The notes: a model not told the origin generated them from the letters alone. Counted from the stretch's first letter, positions 19,322 through 28,311 are shown. The stretch is DNA of 56,650 nucleotides from Streptococcaceae bacterium (GCA_022484805.1 JAKVKP010000016.1:1-56650), one strand, 5' to 3'. A program made the numbers and translations.

Positions 19322-20017
19322 ATGGATAAAATGAATGATCAGTATTACTTGGTGTATCAACCAATAGTTAAATGTATCAATAGGGAAGAACAAATTGTTA
19401 ATGATTATGAAGTTTTACTTCGTTCAAAGCAAACCAATCGTTTCCCAGTAGATGAGTTTAATAAATTAATTTCCAAAGAGAGCACTAATGCTGTTTTTTT
19501 GGAGTGGTATATTGAAATGTTGGTGGAAAAAATGCGGACTTTTCCAAATCTAAGCTTGTCCTTAAATTTTAATTTAGAGCAATTGCAATATCAATCAACT
19601 TTGATGCTATTGAGAAAGCTTTCTCAATTTTCACATCGAATCATGATTGAATTCACAGAGCAAATGCCAAAAGGCTTTTGTCATATGGATATCACAATTA
19701 AATACATTATGGATGAATTGATAAAAATGGGTTACAGAATTTCAATTGATGATGTTAGCACAGGGATTAATAGTGTTTCTTTTTTATTAAAACATATAGA
19801 AAGTATTAATCGTCTGAAATTTTCGATCATCCATTTTCAATCTCTCAATCAGGAAACTTTGGAATTATTTATTAAATCTTGGCATAGCTTTGCGGATGAT
19901 TATAAAAAGGAATTTGTCATTGAAGGGGTTGAAAATACCCATTTTTCATTAGAGATGTTTGATAGTGGCATTGTTTTTCAGCAAGGTTTTTTATTTGGCG
20001 AGGGTAGATGTTTATAG
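19322..20017 (+). CDS. EAL-domain c-di-GMP phosphodiesterase
   Basis: 231-residue single EAL domain expected to cut c-di-GMP to pGpG. The ExLxR motif is kept (E30 in YEVLLR), as are N82/N84 (LNFN), E110 (IEFTE), D143-D144 (IDDVSTG), K166, E201 (EGVEN) and Q221 (QGFLFG). Two regions differ from the usual: loop 6 reads DDVSTGINS instead of DDFGTGYSS, and KxD reads KFS. The protein could therefore be weakly active or act mainly as a binding protein. The ribosome-binding site is AGGAG. It sits between the cyclase and the exosortase genes. Confidence 0.9.
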   Translation: MDKMNDQYYLVYQPIVKCINREEQIVNDYEVLLRSKQTNRFPVDEFNKLISKESTNAVFLEWYIEMLVEKMRTFPNLSLSLNFNLEQLQYQSTLMLLRKLSQFSHRIMIEFTEQMPKGFCHMDITIKYIMDELIKMGYRISIDDVSTGINSVSFLLKHIESINRLKFSIIHFQSLNQETLELFIKSWHSFADDYKKEFVIEGVENTHFSLEMFDSGIVFQQGFLFGEGRCL

Positions 20018-20048
20018 CTTTATTAGTAGTTTAAAGGAGCATTATTTT

Positions 20049-20771
20049 ATGAATTTTAATAAAAGGATGACTTTTATTGCATTTGTTTTTAGTTTAATGG
20101 TTATTTTCTTAGTATATCCAAAATCAGTCAGTTCAGAAGCACTGAATGAATATAATATTACAATTGATGGTAATTTTGATGATTGGGCTGACAAGCCGAA
20201 GACGGATATTTTCTTTGATTACAATAATGGCAATGACACTAAACAGGGTGCTTTTTTATCAGATGGTACATTTTTATACATTTATCTTGATATGGATCCC
20301 TATGATAAAGGGCATAATTATCGATTTCAGGGAAGTGGCTGGACTGTTCAAATAGGCAATAATACCACCAGCTTATCCTTTTCAGTTGATGGTGGTATCT
20401 GGTCCCTTCAGCCAGGGGCGAAAGCGAGTATTTCATCTGTCTGGGCATGGAGTAACAATAATCCTGATCAATTATTTATTAATCAACAGCTTACAGATGC
20501 AACTGGTTTTGTCGTAACTGAAAAAACGAGTAACGGTTGGGCCTATCGAGATCGTGCCGAAATTCGAATCCCTTTGGCCGATTTTATCAATAATCCAGAT
20601 ATTGTTCAAAGTATGACGGTTTTTGATACTGATAACATGGGGCAGCAAAAAATAACGATAACTGGAGCGGACACAGGTAGTAATTTAATTATATTAAGTG
20701 GATTTGGTTTGGCAAGTGTCGTGGTATTTCGTAAAGTAAATCAAAATAGAAAAAAGAGGCTACTTTCTTGA
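20049..20771 (+). CDS. Firmicu-CTERM sorting-domain secreted protein
   Basis: 240-residue exported protein, the likely substrate of the exosortase encoded next. Start ATG at 20049 follows AAAGGAG. Signal peptide at 1-30 (FAFVFSLMVIFLVYPKSVSS region). The mature part starts with ITIDGNFDDWADKP, a DOMON/CBM9-like opening often found in proteins that bind sugars. A short C-terminal tripartite signal follows: ITGADTGSN motif, one hydrophobic helix (LIILSGFGLASVVVF) and a basic tail. This layout fits the Firmicu-CTERM family linked to XrtG. The stop codon overlaps the XrtG start by four bases. Confidence 0.85.
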   Translation: MNFNKRMTFIAFVFSLMVIFLVYPKSVSSEALNEYNITIDGNFDDWADKPKTDIFFDYNNGNDTKQGAFLSDGTFLYIYLDMDPYDKGHNYRFQGSGWTVQIGNNTTSLSFSVDGGIWSLQPGAKASISSVWAWSNNNPDQLFINQQLTDATGFVVTEKTSNGWAYRDRAEIRIPLADFINNPDIVQSMTVFDTDNMGQQKITITGADTGSNLIILSGFGLASVVVFRKVNQNRKKRLLS

Positions 20772-21328
20772 ATATATTATTTCTATTAGCAATAGTGATT
20801 TGGCTATACGCATTATCTGTTTTGAAAAGAGCTGAGTTGCCAGCTATCTACTTTATTGTTGGCAGTATTGGCTTTTTTTTCACTTTATTTTTTTTAAGTA
20901 ATCCTTATTTAATTTGGTTAATGGTTAGAGCAGTTTCTTCGGTGCTTGCCTTAATTGTTCAGCCGCTGCACATGGCAACTGTTTATTCGGATTACGGTTT
21001 GGTTATGGTTAATTCTGGATTGAATTCGATTTCGATGACAATTGATTATGAGTGTTCTGGGGTAATTGAAACAGCAGCTTTTTGGGCTTTACTTACTTTT
21101 TATCCGATGTATCAAGCTAAGCAGAAAATTATATTAGCTCTCACTGGCTTAATCTGGATATATTTTGCGAATGTTGTTAGACTAACTTTGATTATTTTAA
21201 TCGTTCATCTTTTTGGAACCGAATATTTCTTTTTAGCCCATTCGATAATAGGTAGAATTATCTTTTATATATTGGTTGTATTCTTTTATTATAAAGTATT
21301 TACTTATGGATTATTTAACAAAGATTGA
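20768..21328 (+). CDS. xrtG: Exosortase XrtG (exosortase/archaeosortase family)
   Basis: 186-residue integral membrane cysteine protease/transpeptidase predicted to cut the C-terminal signal of the neighbouring secreted protein and attach the product to a carrier. About six hydrophobic helices are visible. The family catalytic triad is intact: Cys 96 in DYECSGV, Arg 138 in NVVRL, and His 158 in LAHSIIGR. It starts with TTG at 20768, overlapping the upstream TGA, with GAGG before it. The family assignment is firm; the chemistry of the transferred product is unknown. Confidence 0.92.
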   Translation: MNILFLLAIVIWLYALSVLKRAELPAIYFIVGSIGFFFTLFFLSNPYLIWLMVRAVSSVLALIVQPLHMATVYSDYGLVMVNSGLNSISMTIDYECSGVIETAAFWALLTFYPMYQAKQKIILALTGLIWIYFANVVRLTLIILIVHLFGTEYFFLAHSIIGRIIFYILVVFFYYKVFTYGLFNKD

Positions 21329-21341
21329 GGGAAAGGTATAA

Positions 21342-22688
21342 ATGAGGTATACATTATTTTCAACATTAAGCCAAATGGGGTTTTGGATAACTTGGCTATT
21401 AATTCCGATTTTAGTAGAAGCAATTCCTGCTGTTGTATCTTTTTTTCGGCTATTTGCCATAAAAAGGCAAGCCTCTATTACTAAGGATGTCCCTGAATTT
21501 TGGCCATTTATTTCGATTATTGTCCCTGTTTATAATTCAGAGGATACTTTATATCAATGTATTCAATCAATTGAAACATCTTCTTATCCCATTGATAAAA
21601 TTCAAATTATATTGGCTGATAATCAAAGCAGTGATGATAGCTTTGCTATTTTTCAAAATGCACAAAGAGATTTTTCAAGTTTGAATATTCAATGGATGAA
21701 AACGGAACAGGGTAAGGCACGCGCATTAAATTCCGCAATTTATAATTGTACAGGTATGTATATTATTAACATTGACAGTGACGGTATTTTAGAAACTAAT
21801 GCTTTAAAAAATTTAATCAAAAAATTTGAAAATGATTCAACTATTTCGGCAATGACGGGTAATATTCTGACACAAAGGGAAATGATTCAGCAAACTCAAA
21901 ACATGGGTTTAAAGTGTTTGCAGTGTTTAGAATATTTTGAGTATGCTCAAGCCTTTATTTCTGGTCGAAATATTGAATCTGAAAACAATCAGCTTTATAC
22001 AATGTCTGGTGCATTTTCTGGTTTTCGTAAGGAAGCCTTATTAAAAACATTTATGTATGATGTATCAACAGTAGGAGAAGATATTGATATTACTTTTCAG
22101 GTGAGAGAAAAAGCAGAAGGAAGAGTGATTCTCTGTTCAGATGCCTTCTTTTTTGTTGATCCAATTGAAGGATGGTATAAGCTGTATACACAAAGACAGC
22201 GTTGGCAGCGTGGTCAAATTGAAGTATCAAAGAAATTTTCTGGGAGTCGTTTAGGCTTAAGATCATTTTTTTCTAATTTTTTAGTAAGAAGGCTGATGAT
22301 TGATCATACCTTTATGTTTTTAAAGACAATCTGGTTATTTGCAAGTATCGCTTTACTATTTTTAAATTATTCACCATTATTATTAATTCTATCCTATCTT
22401 GCAATTTACTTACTATATGTCTTTATGAGTATTTTAATTTTTATTAACGTTTCGATTATGTTAAAAGATTTTAAAGAGGAACGTCGGTTTTATTTTAAAA
22501 TATTTGGCTGTGTTTTTTTAATGCCGATATATAATTTTATTTTATCTTGGGTTAGACTAATTGGTGTGATTAATACAGAATATTTTTCTTCTCAGTGGAC
22601 AACCAAAAGCTATCAAGATGAAATGGGTGCAATTAGAAAAGTAATCAAAAAGGATTTGGAAAAGATTAAGGGAGATGGCAATAAATGA
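21342..22688 (+). CDS. XrtG-associated processive family 2 glycosyltransferase
   Basis: 448-residue membrane glycosyltransferase, probably polymerising an exopolysaccharide from nucleotide sugars. Features: N-terminal membrane helix, GT-A domain opening with FISIIVPVYNSEDTL, metal-binding DSDG (about 144-147), GED near 245, and QRQRWQRGQ (from about 284), the Q(Q/R)xRW signature of processive enzymes such as cellulose and hyaluronan synthases. Four C-terminal hydrophobic segments would form the export channel. There is no PilZ domain, so any c-di-GMP control must act through another protein. Its stop overlaps the next ATG (ATGA). Confidence 0.93.
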   Translation: MRYTLFSTLSQMGFWITWLLIPILVEAIPAVVSFFRLFAIKRQASITKDVPEFWPFISIIVPVYNSEDTLYQCIQSIETSSYPIDKIQIILADNQSSDDSFAIFQNAQRDFSSLNIQWMKTEQGKARALNSAIYNCTGMYIINIDSDGILETNALKNLIKKFENDSTISAMTGNILTQREMIQQTQNMGLKCLQCLEYFEYAQAFISGRNIESENNQLYTMSGAFSGFRKEALLKTFMYDVSTVGEDIDITFQVREKAEGRVILCSDAFFFVDPIEGWYKLYTQRQRWQRGQIEVSKKFSGSRLGLRSFFSNFLVRRLMIDHTFMFLKTIWLFASIALLFLNYSPLLLILSYLAIYLLYVFMSILIFINVSIMLKDFKEERRFYFKIFGCVFLMPIYNFILSWVRLIGVINTEYFSSQWTTKSYQDEMGAIRKVIKKDLEKIKGDGNK

Positions 22689-23074
22689 GTTTAGTAGGTA
22701 CTTATCGTTTAAAATATTATATCCATGCAAGCCATGCAGTCAGATGGAATGATGGGATAGGAGAAGCACATAGTCATTCATGGGAAATTACCTTGGAATT
22801 TCAGTCAACGAATGATGAAATGATTGTATTTGAAGATATCGAAGCATTGCTGGGTGATATTTTTTCGGTCTATTCAGGTGCATTTTTAAACGAGATTGAA
22901 CCATTTAATGCGATTAATCCAACTTTGGAAAATGTTGGCAAAGAGTTTTTTAAATTAGTTGAAAAACAAATTAAACCAATCTACGCGAAATTAATTCGCT
23001 TGGAGGTTGGTGAGTCTCCTATGCGTTTTTATTATGTGACACGGGAGGAAATGAGTGATGCAATTGAAAAATAG
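22685..23074 (+). CDS. 6-pyruvoyl-tetrahydropterin synthase-related protein
   Basis: 129-residue protein of the T-fold PTPS/QueD superfamily, in the subgroup tied to exosortase G operons. Zinc-binding histidines are present: His 17 in HASHAVR and His 29/His 31 in EAHSHSWE. The catalytic cysteine of true PTPS and QueD enzymes is missing; the protein contains no Cys at all. It is therefore unlikely to make pterins or queuosine precursors by the usual route, and it is far from any folate or queuosine genes. ATGA overlap with the glycosyltransferase and overlap with the next gene show tight co-translation. Confidence 0.87.
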   Translation: MSLVGTYRLKYYIHASHAVRWNDGIGEAHSHSWEITLEFQSTNDEMIVFEDIEALLGDIFSVYSGAFLNEIEPFNAINPTLENVGKEFFKLVEKQIKPIYAKLIRLEVGESPMRFYYVTREEMSDAIEK

Positions 23075-24611
23075 ATTGCATCATTTAAGTAATCAATTTA
23101 TATTTCGTTTATTCTATTTATTGTTTGGAATAACCTATATTTCGGTGATTACCTCAGATAATTTTATTCTAGGAGATAATCAGCAAAAAGGAACCTCAAC
23201 TACAATTGAATTAGTTTTGTTTTTGGCAGCACTTTTATTGATTGCAGGTTTGTTTTTTTTGTTTCCAAAATTAAAAAAAATCTTTAATTTTATTTTAATT
23301 CAACATAAGGTGCTCACATCTATTTTTCTATTTTTAATACTTATCATTTTCCAGATTTCTTTTGTTACAATTCTTCATCCCGAAATTGGCTGGGATGTTT
23401 CAGCATTGATTGATACATTGCGTAATGTTGATGATCTAAATAATCAAGCGTATTTTAGTTTAAACTACAATAATTTGCCGATTCTTTTATTTATGAATAC
23501 TCTCTCAAGTATTTTTAAAATGCATTCTTGGTTATTTTTTGATTATATAACTATCTTTTGGGTTGATCTTTCGATTGTATTTTCCGTTGCAACTTGCTGG
23601 TTAATTGACAAACGTTATTTTGCGAATTCATTATATCTTCATATTTTATTTTTTGGTATTTTTCCGTGGATAATTATCCCTTACACTGATACGTGGGTTT
23701 TACCCTTTGTATCTGCCTTTTTATTTTTCTATTTTGCTACAAAAAAAGTAGTATATTTATGGCAAAAATTAATTTTGCTGATTTGTTTTTCATTTTTTGT
23801 TTGTGCAGCATTCTTGATAAAACCATCAGCAATAATTCCAGTAATTGCAATAATAATCATTGAAATACTTAGTTTACTAAAAAAGGATTATTTTTCAGTC
23901 TCTAAATGCCTAACGGGGCTCTCGCTTATCCTAACAATCCTATTTTCATTTTTTATTATGTATAATAGCTTCCAGTCTAAGATTGAAAATCAAACATTGA
24001 TTCAAGTTAATCGTGAACGTGCAATTCCGGCAATCCATTTTATGAACATGGGAGTCTACGGAGATGGTGGCTATCATGCTGAAGATGCCTTAAAAATGGG
24101 AGAGCTAGCAACAAGAGCAGAAAAAGTTGAATACTCTAGAAAAACTTTATTTAAGCGACTGAAAAAAATGGGAGTATTTGGTTATTTTAAATTTTTAATT
24201 CGTAAGCAGGTTAATAATACAGCAGACGGTTCTTTTGCGTGGGGTAAAGAAGGTAATTTTATCAAAGGAAATCAGCTACCGCAGTCTTCTGGAATTAAGG
24301 GTACCTTAGAAAACTATCTTTATATATACGGTGAGAAAATAGCCAATTTTCGATTTATTGCGCAATTCATTTGGCTTTTTATTTTGAGTATTATCTTTTG
24401 GGGGTGGCAGAATCGTTCCCAAAACATGCAAATGATTAGACTCTCAATAATTGGTGCTTTTATCTTTCTTTTGCTATTTGAGGGAGGCAGAAGTAGGTAT
24501 ATTATTCAATTTTTACCCTTGTTTTTAATTGGTGCTACTTTATCGATAAATGATACGAAAATCAATCTAAAACGTTTTATCAATCTGTTAAGCTTTAAAA
24601 AAATAAATTGA
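23058..24611 (+). CDS. XrtG-associated polytopic membrane protein
   Basis: 517-residue integral membrane protein with about ten to twelve hydrophobic segments. Placement and size fit the uncharacterised family found last in exosortase-G operons. An extracellular/cytosolic stretch at about 315-400 lies between helices, and the fold resembles GT-C transferases or PMT-like enzymes only loosely. The ATG at 23058 follows GGGAGGAA and overlaps the upstream gene by 17 bases. A role in polymer assembly, export or transfer of the sorted protein is inferred from context only. Confidence 0.8.
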   Translation: MQLKNRLHHLSNQFIFRLFYLLFGITYISVITSDNFILGDNQQKGTSTTIELVLFLAALLLIAGLFFLFPKLKKIFNFILIQHKVLTSIFLFLILIIFQISFVTILHPEIGWDVSALIDTLRNVDDLNNQAYFSLNYNNLPILLFMNTLSSIFKMHSWLFFDYITIFWVDLSIVFSVATCWLIDKRYFANSLYLHILFFGIFPWIIIPYTDTWVLPFVSAFLFFYFATKKVVYLWQKLILLICFSFFVCAAFLIKPSAIIPVIAIIIIEILSLLKKDYFSVSKCLTGLSLILTILFSFFIMYNSFQSKIENQTLIQVNRERAIPAIHFMNMGVYGDGGYHAEDALKMGELATRAEKVEYSRKTLFKRLKKMGVFGYFKFLIRKQVNNTADGSFAWGKEGNFIKGNQLPQSSGIKGTLENYLYIYGEKIANFRFIAQFIWLFILSIIFWGWQNRSQNMQMIRLSIIGAFIFLLLFEGGRSRYIIQFLPLFLIGATLSINDTKINLKRFINLLSFKKIN

Positions 24612-24625
24612 TATTCACTGGATAT

Positions 24626-24668
24626 AAAAAAGCAGCTGTTAGAATATTTTTCTAGCAACTGCTTTTTA
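24626..24668 (+). terminator. Bidirectional terminator closing the XrtG operon
   Basis: AAAAAGCAG pairs with CTGCTTTTT, extended by TG-TTAGAA/TTCTAG-CA with one mismatch. A tracts and T tracts on both sides let it end this operon and possibly the convergent surface-protein gene at 24672. Confidence 0.9.
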
Positions 24669-24671
24669 AGA

Positions 24672-26333
24672 TTACCTAATCATTTTTTTTCTAGAATAAG
24701 TGAGTGAAATTACACCTAAAATTAAAATTATCCCCAAACCAGTATAGCTCGAGTTTTGAGCTACTGTTCCAGTTTTTGGTAGACTTTCTTGTGACTTATT
24801 CGTATTTTCAATAGTAACTTGGGCGGCATCATCGACTTTTTCTGTAGATTGAATTGTTTCCGAAGTTGATTTTGGTGTAATTATTTTTAAATTGCTAAGT
24901 TGATTATTTAATTGTTCAGTCATTTGATCCAAGCTTTCTTGTGTACCTTCTTGTTGAATCAATAATTGAATTTTTGAAATTAACTCAACAATTTCTTGGT
25001 AAGCCACTGGGTCATAATTCTCTTGACTTAATTGCTTAAATTGCGCTTCTAAGTTCGCAAATTGCTCAGTATTTAATGGTGCTGACGCTGGAGTTAGATT
25101 AGTCATTGCCTGTTGAATTTTTGACGTTAATTCATCAATTGAAGCCTGTGTTGCATTTGAATCATTGATTAAATTTTTTGCTTGCTCGATAAGACTAGCA
25201 ACTGATTGATAGCTTTCTTCACTATAGGCTGTTGGATCTAATTTTTGAAATTCAGCGATTACAGCAGTCAAATTGGCTGTATCGATTACTTCTATTTCTG
25301 GAAAAAGCTCTGTATTTGAAGTGATTAGGTTTGGTGAATTAAATAATAAGTTAAGTGCATTGACCAGTTTTTCTTTTTGCGCATCAATTTTTGAAGCATC
25401 AAAGGTTGATTGAATCCCTAATTCAGCACTAGAAATATGATATTTTTGGGTAATTACCTGATCAAAAAGATTAGTATATTCTACATCACCATTAATTAAT
25501 TTTTCGAGAATCTCGTTCCCTTTATTAAATGCAGTTATATAGTCATCAGCAGTTTCAAAGCTTAGATTTTGAAATTCACCCGTTTCAGTTAAAAATTCAC
25601 CTAGATAAAATTCGGCAAAATTGACTGAGACCAAATCCTTATCAATGGCACTTTTTCGCCAAAAATAAGCGAGACTGCGGAAGGGATCGTTTGCGAACTG
25701 GCTCGGAATCATATTAGTCGCTATTTTTGATAAATCAAATGCTTCGTACTTACCGCTGTTTACATTGAAAGCTTTTGAAAAGAACTGATTATTATTAATA
25801 AGTGTTTGATAAAAAGCTTCAGTCGTCAGACTACTGTAATCAGCAATGATTTCAACATTTATTTTGTCACTGCCAAGTCCGTATTGATTATAAAGATATA
25901 GATAGGTTGTGCTACCATGATGACCATCTGTTGCATACAGACTACCATTCGGACCAATGATGACAGGTACTTTAGGCAGATTGCCTTCAATCACCTCAGC
26001 GCTTGGAATACTTTGACGAATACTGGCACTTGAGTAGAGTGATTTATCCTTTAATGCTTGCCCATTTACCAAATAATTACCTTTGCTATAGCCGTTGTCA
26101 TCATTAAAATCCTTGAAGTAGTCTTCAGTCAGACTTGCTTGAGTCTCATCTAAATAGCCTAAAATCTTTGCTGCTATTTGTGCTTTTCCTACACTTGCTT
26201 GAGTAGGGTGGATATCAGAAATTGGGACATCGTAGCGTGTTTCAGCCTTCGCTTCATCATTGATTGAAACGATTGAAGTGGTTATTATTAATAATAGTAT
26301 TCCCAAAAATTGCTTGAATTTAATCTTTTTCAT
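24672..26333 (-). CDS. LPXTG surface protein with ParB/Srx-like domain
   Basis: 553-residue exported, sortase-anchored protein. Signal peptide at 1-30. Residues about 33-330 contain a ParB/sulfiredoxin-like domain of the 'putative ParB-like nuclease' family: VPISDIHPTQASVGK, KVPVIIGPNGSLYATDGHH with the D-G-H-H motif at 136-139. Two helical FIVAR-like modules follow at about 352-410 and 420-475. The C-terminus has LPKTG at 518-522, a hydrophobic helix and RKK. Start ATG at 26333 follows GGAGG. ParB-like folds are normally cytosolic, so the activity outside the cell is unknown; phosphotransfer, nuclease or plain binding are all possible. Confidence 0.83.
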   Translation of the reverse strand: MKKIKFKQFLGILLLIITTSIVSINDEAKAETRYDVPISDIHPTQASVGKAQIAAKILGYLDETQASLTEDYFKDFNDDNGYSKGNYLVNGQALKDKSLYSSASIRQSIPSAEVIEGNLPKVPVIIGPNGSLYATDGHHGSTTYLYLYNQYGLGSDKINVEIIADYSSLTTEAFYQTLINNNQFFSKAFNVNSGKYEAFDLSKIATNMIPSQFANDPFRSLAYFWRKSAIDKDLVSVNFAEFYLGEFLTETGEFQNLSFETADDYITAFNKGNEILEKLINGDVEYTNLFDQVITQKYHISSAELGIQSTFDASKIDAQKEKLVNALNLLFNSPNLITSNTELFPEIEVIDTANLTAVIAEFQKLDPTAYSEESYQSVASLIEQAKNLINDSNATQASIDELTSKIQQAMTNLTPASAPLNTEQFANLEAQFKQLSQENYDPVAYQEIVELISKIQLLIQQEGTQESLDQMTEQLNNQLSNLKIITPKSTSETIQSTEKVDDAAQVTIENTNKSQESLPKTGTVAQNSSYTGLGIILILGVISLTYSRKKMIR

Positions 26334-26610
26334 AATGCCTCCTAGAGTAAATGATACAAACTTTAGGATAGCGAATTTATGTGTAATTTAGGAAAAAAAC
26401 ACGTAAATTTATTGTAAAAATAAATTATTTGCAGTATTAATTAATAGTTTATCGTTTTAAAACATTTTTAATATAATTGAAAACTAATTTTGATTCATAT
26501 TAAATTGACTTGCTAAAAAGGCAAATCAACGTTTATTTTCTCCAGAAACTGGCTTCTTTGATCCCGCTTTGAAGTGAAGTATAATTAATTTCTGCCCTTA
26601 TTAACCATAA
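26334..26610. other. Intergenic region upstream of the LPXTG gene
   Basis: 277 bp without a convincing gene. It is very AT-rich near 26400-26500 and should contain the minus-strand promoter of the surface protein, though no clear -35/-10 pair stands out. A hairpin TTGACTTGC/GCAAATCAA (26505-26529) could end the minus-strand VOC transcript, but its T tail is weak. Confidence 0.4.
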
Positions 26611-27360
26611 TTAATTTGTACGATATCTGCCATTACCAATTTTAAAATCGAATTGTGTATTATTTGGATGATTATAGATTAATTCACGAATTCCGACATC
26701 ATTTCCTTTGACAAATTCAATGGTCTGCTGATTGGATTGTAAGAGGGTAGGTGCTATTTGCTTGAGCTCAAACAAATCATGCCAATGGGCAGCAACTGCC
26801 TCAGGAAAGGAACTTTCAATAACTATTCGGTCAGTTGTGATATCACCGTTTGGGTGTTGGTTGAGTAGTCCTGATTTTTCGAGGATAGTCAAGCGTTCAG
26901 AATCAGTCACCTGCCAGTCGATAATAAATGGATAGTTTACCCCATGAAATTTTTCAGCAATGGTAAATATTTTCCATTTGATTTCGACATTTTTCGATGC
27001 TTTTCTAATACCATTTTCAAGCTGTCCGACATTCAGTCCCTTTTTCAATAGCTCTTGGTGAATTTTTTCGATACCATGAACACGCAGCGCAATTCTTGAG
27101 AAGGCTTCATTATTTGGTAGATAATTGACGCTATCACTGTATACTAAGCCATTATTCCCTTGTAGCTTAGCAAGCTTTCGATCATAGGTTGTTAAAAATT
27201 CTAGATAATTGAGTCCAAAGTAGGCAAGTGCATTCTCGGTGCCCTTGCCAGTATGCTTGCCACCAAATTTTGCGAATAGACCATGCTTTTGGAAGGTATC
27301 AATCGCTTTTTCCAAGTCGTTGACATAATGAACCGTATGGTCCCATGAATATTTACTCAT
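26611..27360 (-). CDS. VOC/glyoxalase-like domain protein
   Basis: 249-residue cytosolic protein of the glyoxalase-like (Glyoxalase_3 type) group of the vicinal oxygen chelate superfamily. It opens WDHTVHYVNDLEKAIDTFQKHG, with a typical metal-ligand His, then KGTENALAYFGLNYLEFLT. The start is ATG 27360 behind AGGTGG. It overlaps the end of the ProC-like gene by eight bases, so the two are one operon. Substrate unknown. Confidence 0.82.
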   Translation of the reverse strand: MSKYSWDHTVHYVNDLEKAIDTFQKHGLFAKFGGKHTGKGTENALAYFGLNYLEFLTTYDRKLAKLQGNNGLVYSDSVNYLPNNEAFSRIALRVHGIEKIHQELLKKGLNVGQLENGIRKASKNVEIKWKIFTIAEKFHGVNYPFIIDWQVTDSERLTILEKSGLLNQHPNGDITTDRIVIESSFPEAVAAHWHDLFELKQIAPTLLQSNQQTIEFVKGNDVGIRELIYNHPNNTQFDFKIGNGRYRTN

Positions 27361-28150
27361 CTTGATTACCACCTAATTCTTTTGTTCGGCTGACAGCACG
27401 TAAAACCGCACTTTGAATTGCTGCAGCAAATCCTTTCTGGTTAAGCTCATAGAGTAAATTCGCACCGACACCGCCTGGAGAGTTGTTAATATTAATTAAT
27501 TCTTGTGGCGTTGCATCTCGACTTTGAATCATCTCGACAGCACCAACTAAATTATCAATAACAATTTTTTCTGAAATCGCTCGAGGTAAGCCGGCGATGA
27601 CCCCAGCGTCAGTTAATGCATCATAGAAATGATAAACGATATTGGGCGGATAAAAGCCAGTAATGATATCTAAATATTGTTCTTCGACGTAAAGTGGCTT
27701 ACCAAATGTTGAAAAAAACGGTGCAATCGTTTCTTTGTCAACGTGTGAATTCGTTGCAATACCTGAATAACCATAATCAATTGTTGTCATTGTATTTGGA
27801 ATTGTTCGAACAATTGGATAGTCGGAGCCAATAATTTGTTCAATTTTTGAAATTGAATAGCCGGCAACAATACTAATAATTGTTGTTGCTTTTGAAAAAC
27901 GTCTTTGGATTGATTCGAGCGTTCCTGTTAAATCATCCTGTGGTCGAATTGCAATGACTAGTAAATCAACCTCTGGTGCTATTTCTTCAGGACTTTTAAG
28001 AGTTACGTTATATTTGCTCTTTAGTATTTCCTGTCGTGTACTTTGATGCTCTTCAACATAAATTGTGACGGTTTGCAGTTTTTGATGTAGAGCAGCGATG
28101 ATTGCTTCAGCCATATTGCCGCCCCCGATGAAGTAAACACTTTTCGTCAT
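27353..28150 (-). CDS. proC: Pyrroline-5-carboxylate reductase-like protein
   Basis: 265-residue NAD(P)H enzyme of the ProC family, which reduces pyrroline-5-carboxylate to proline. N-terminal Rossmann motif FIGGGNMAEAI; RTIPNT(M) with the conserved substrate region; C-terminal dimerisation domain with FYDALTDAGV and NSPGGVGA, close to the family TSPGGTT stretch. The differences there leave room for a related imine reductase role. ATG at 28150 follows AAGGAG. It is transcribed away from the 2-hydroxyacid dehydrogenase. No proA or proB is in view. Confidence 0.85.
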   Translation of the reverse strand: MTKSVYFIGGGNMAEAIIAALHQKLQTVTIYVEEHQSTRQEILKSKYNVTLKSPEEIAPEVDLLVIAIRPQDDLTGTLESIQRRFSKATTIISIVAGYSISKIEQIIGSDYPIVRTIPNTMTTIDYGYSGIATNSHVDKETIAPFFSTFGKPLYVEEQYLDIITGFYPPNIVYHFYDALTDAGVIAGLPRAISEKIVIDNLVGAVEMIQSRDATPQELININNSPGGVGANLLYELNQKGFAAAIQSAVLRAVSRTKELGGNQDE

Positions 28151-28311
28151 TATTAACTCTCCTTATAATAATTATTATGATAATATTTATTTTAGCATGG
28201 TGTTAGGGATAATCCTGATAATAATTATCTATCGACTGATAAAAGTAAAAGTTAAAATCGATGCTTCTTATTGATAAAAACGCTAAACTATAATCAAAGA
28301 GGAGGGATGAT

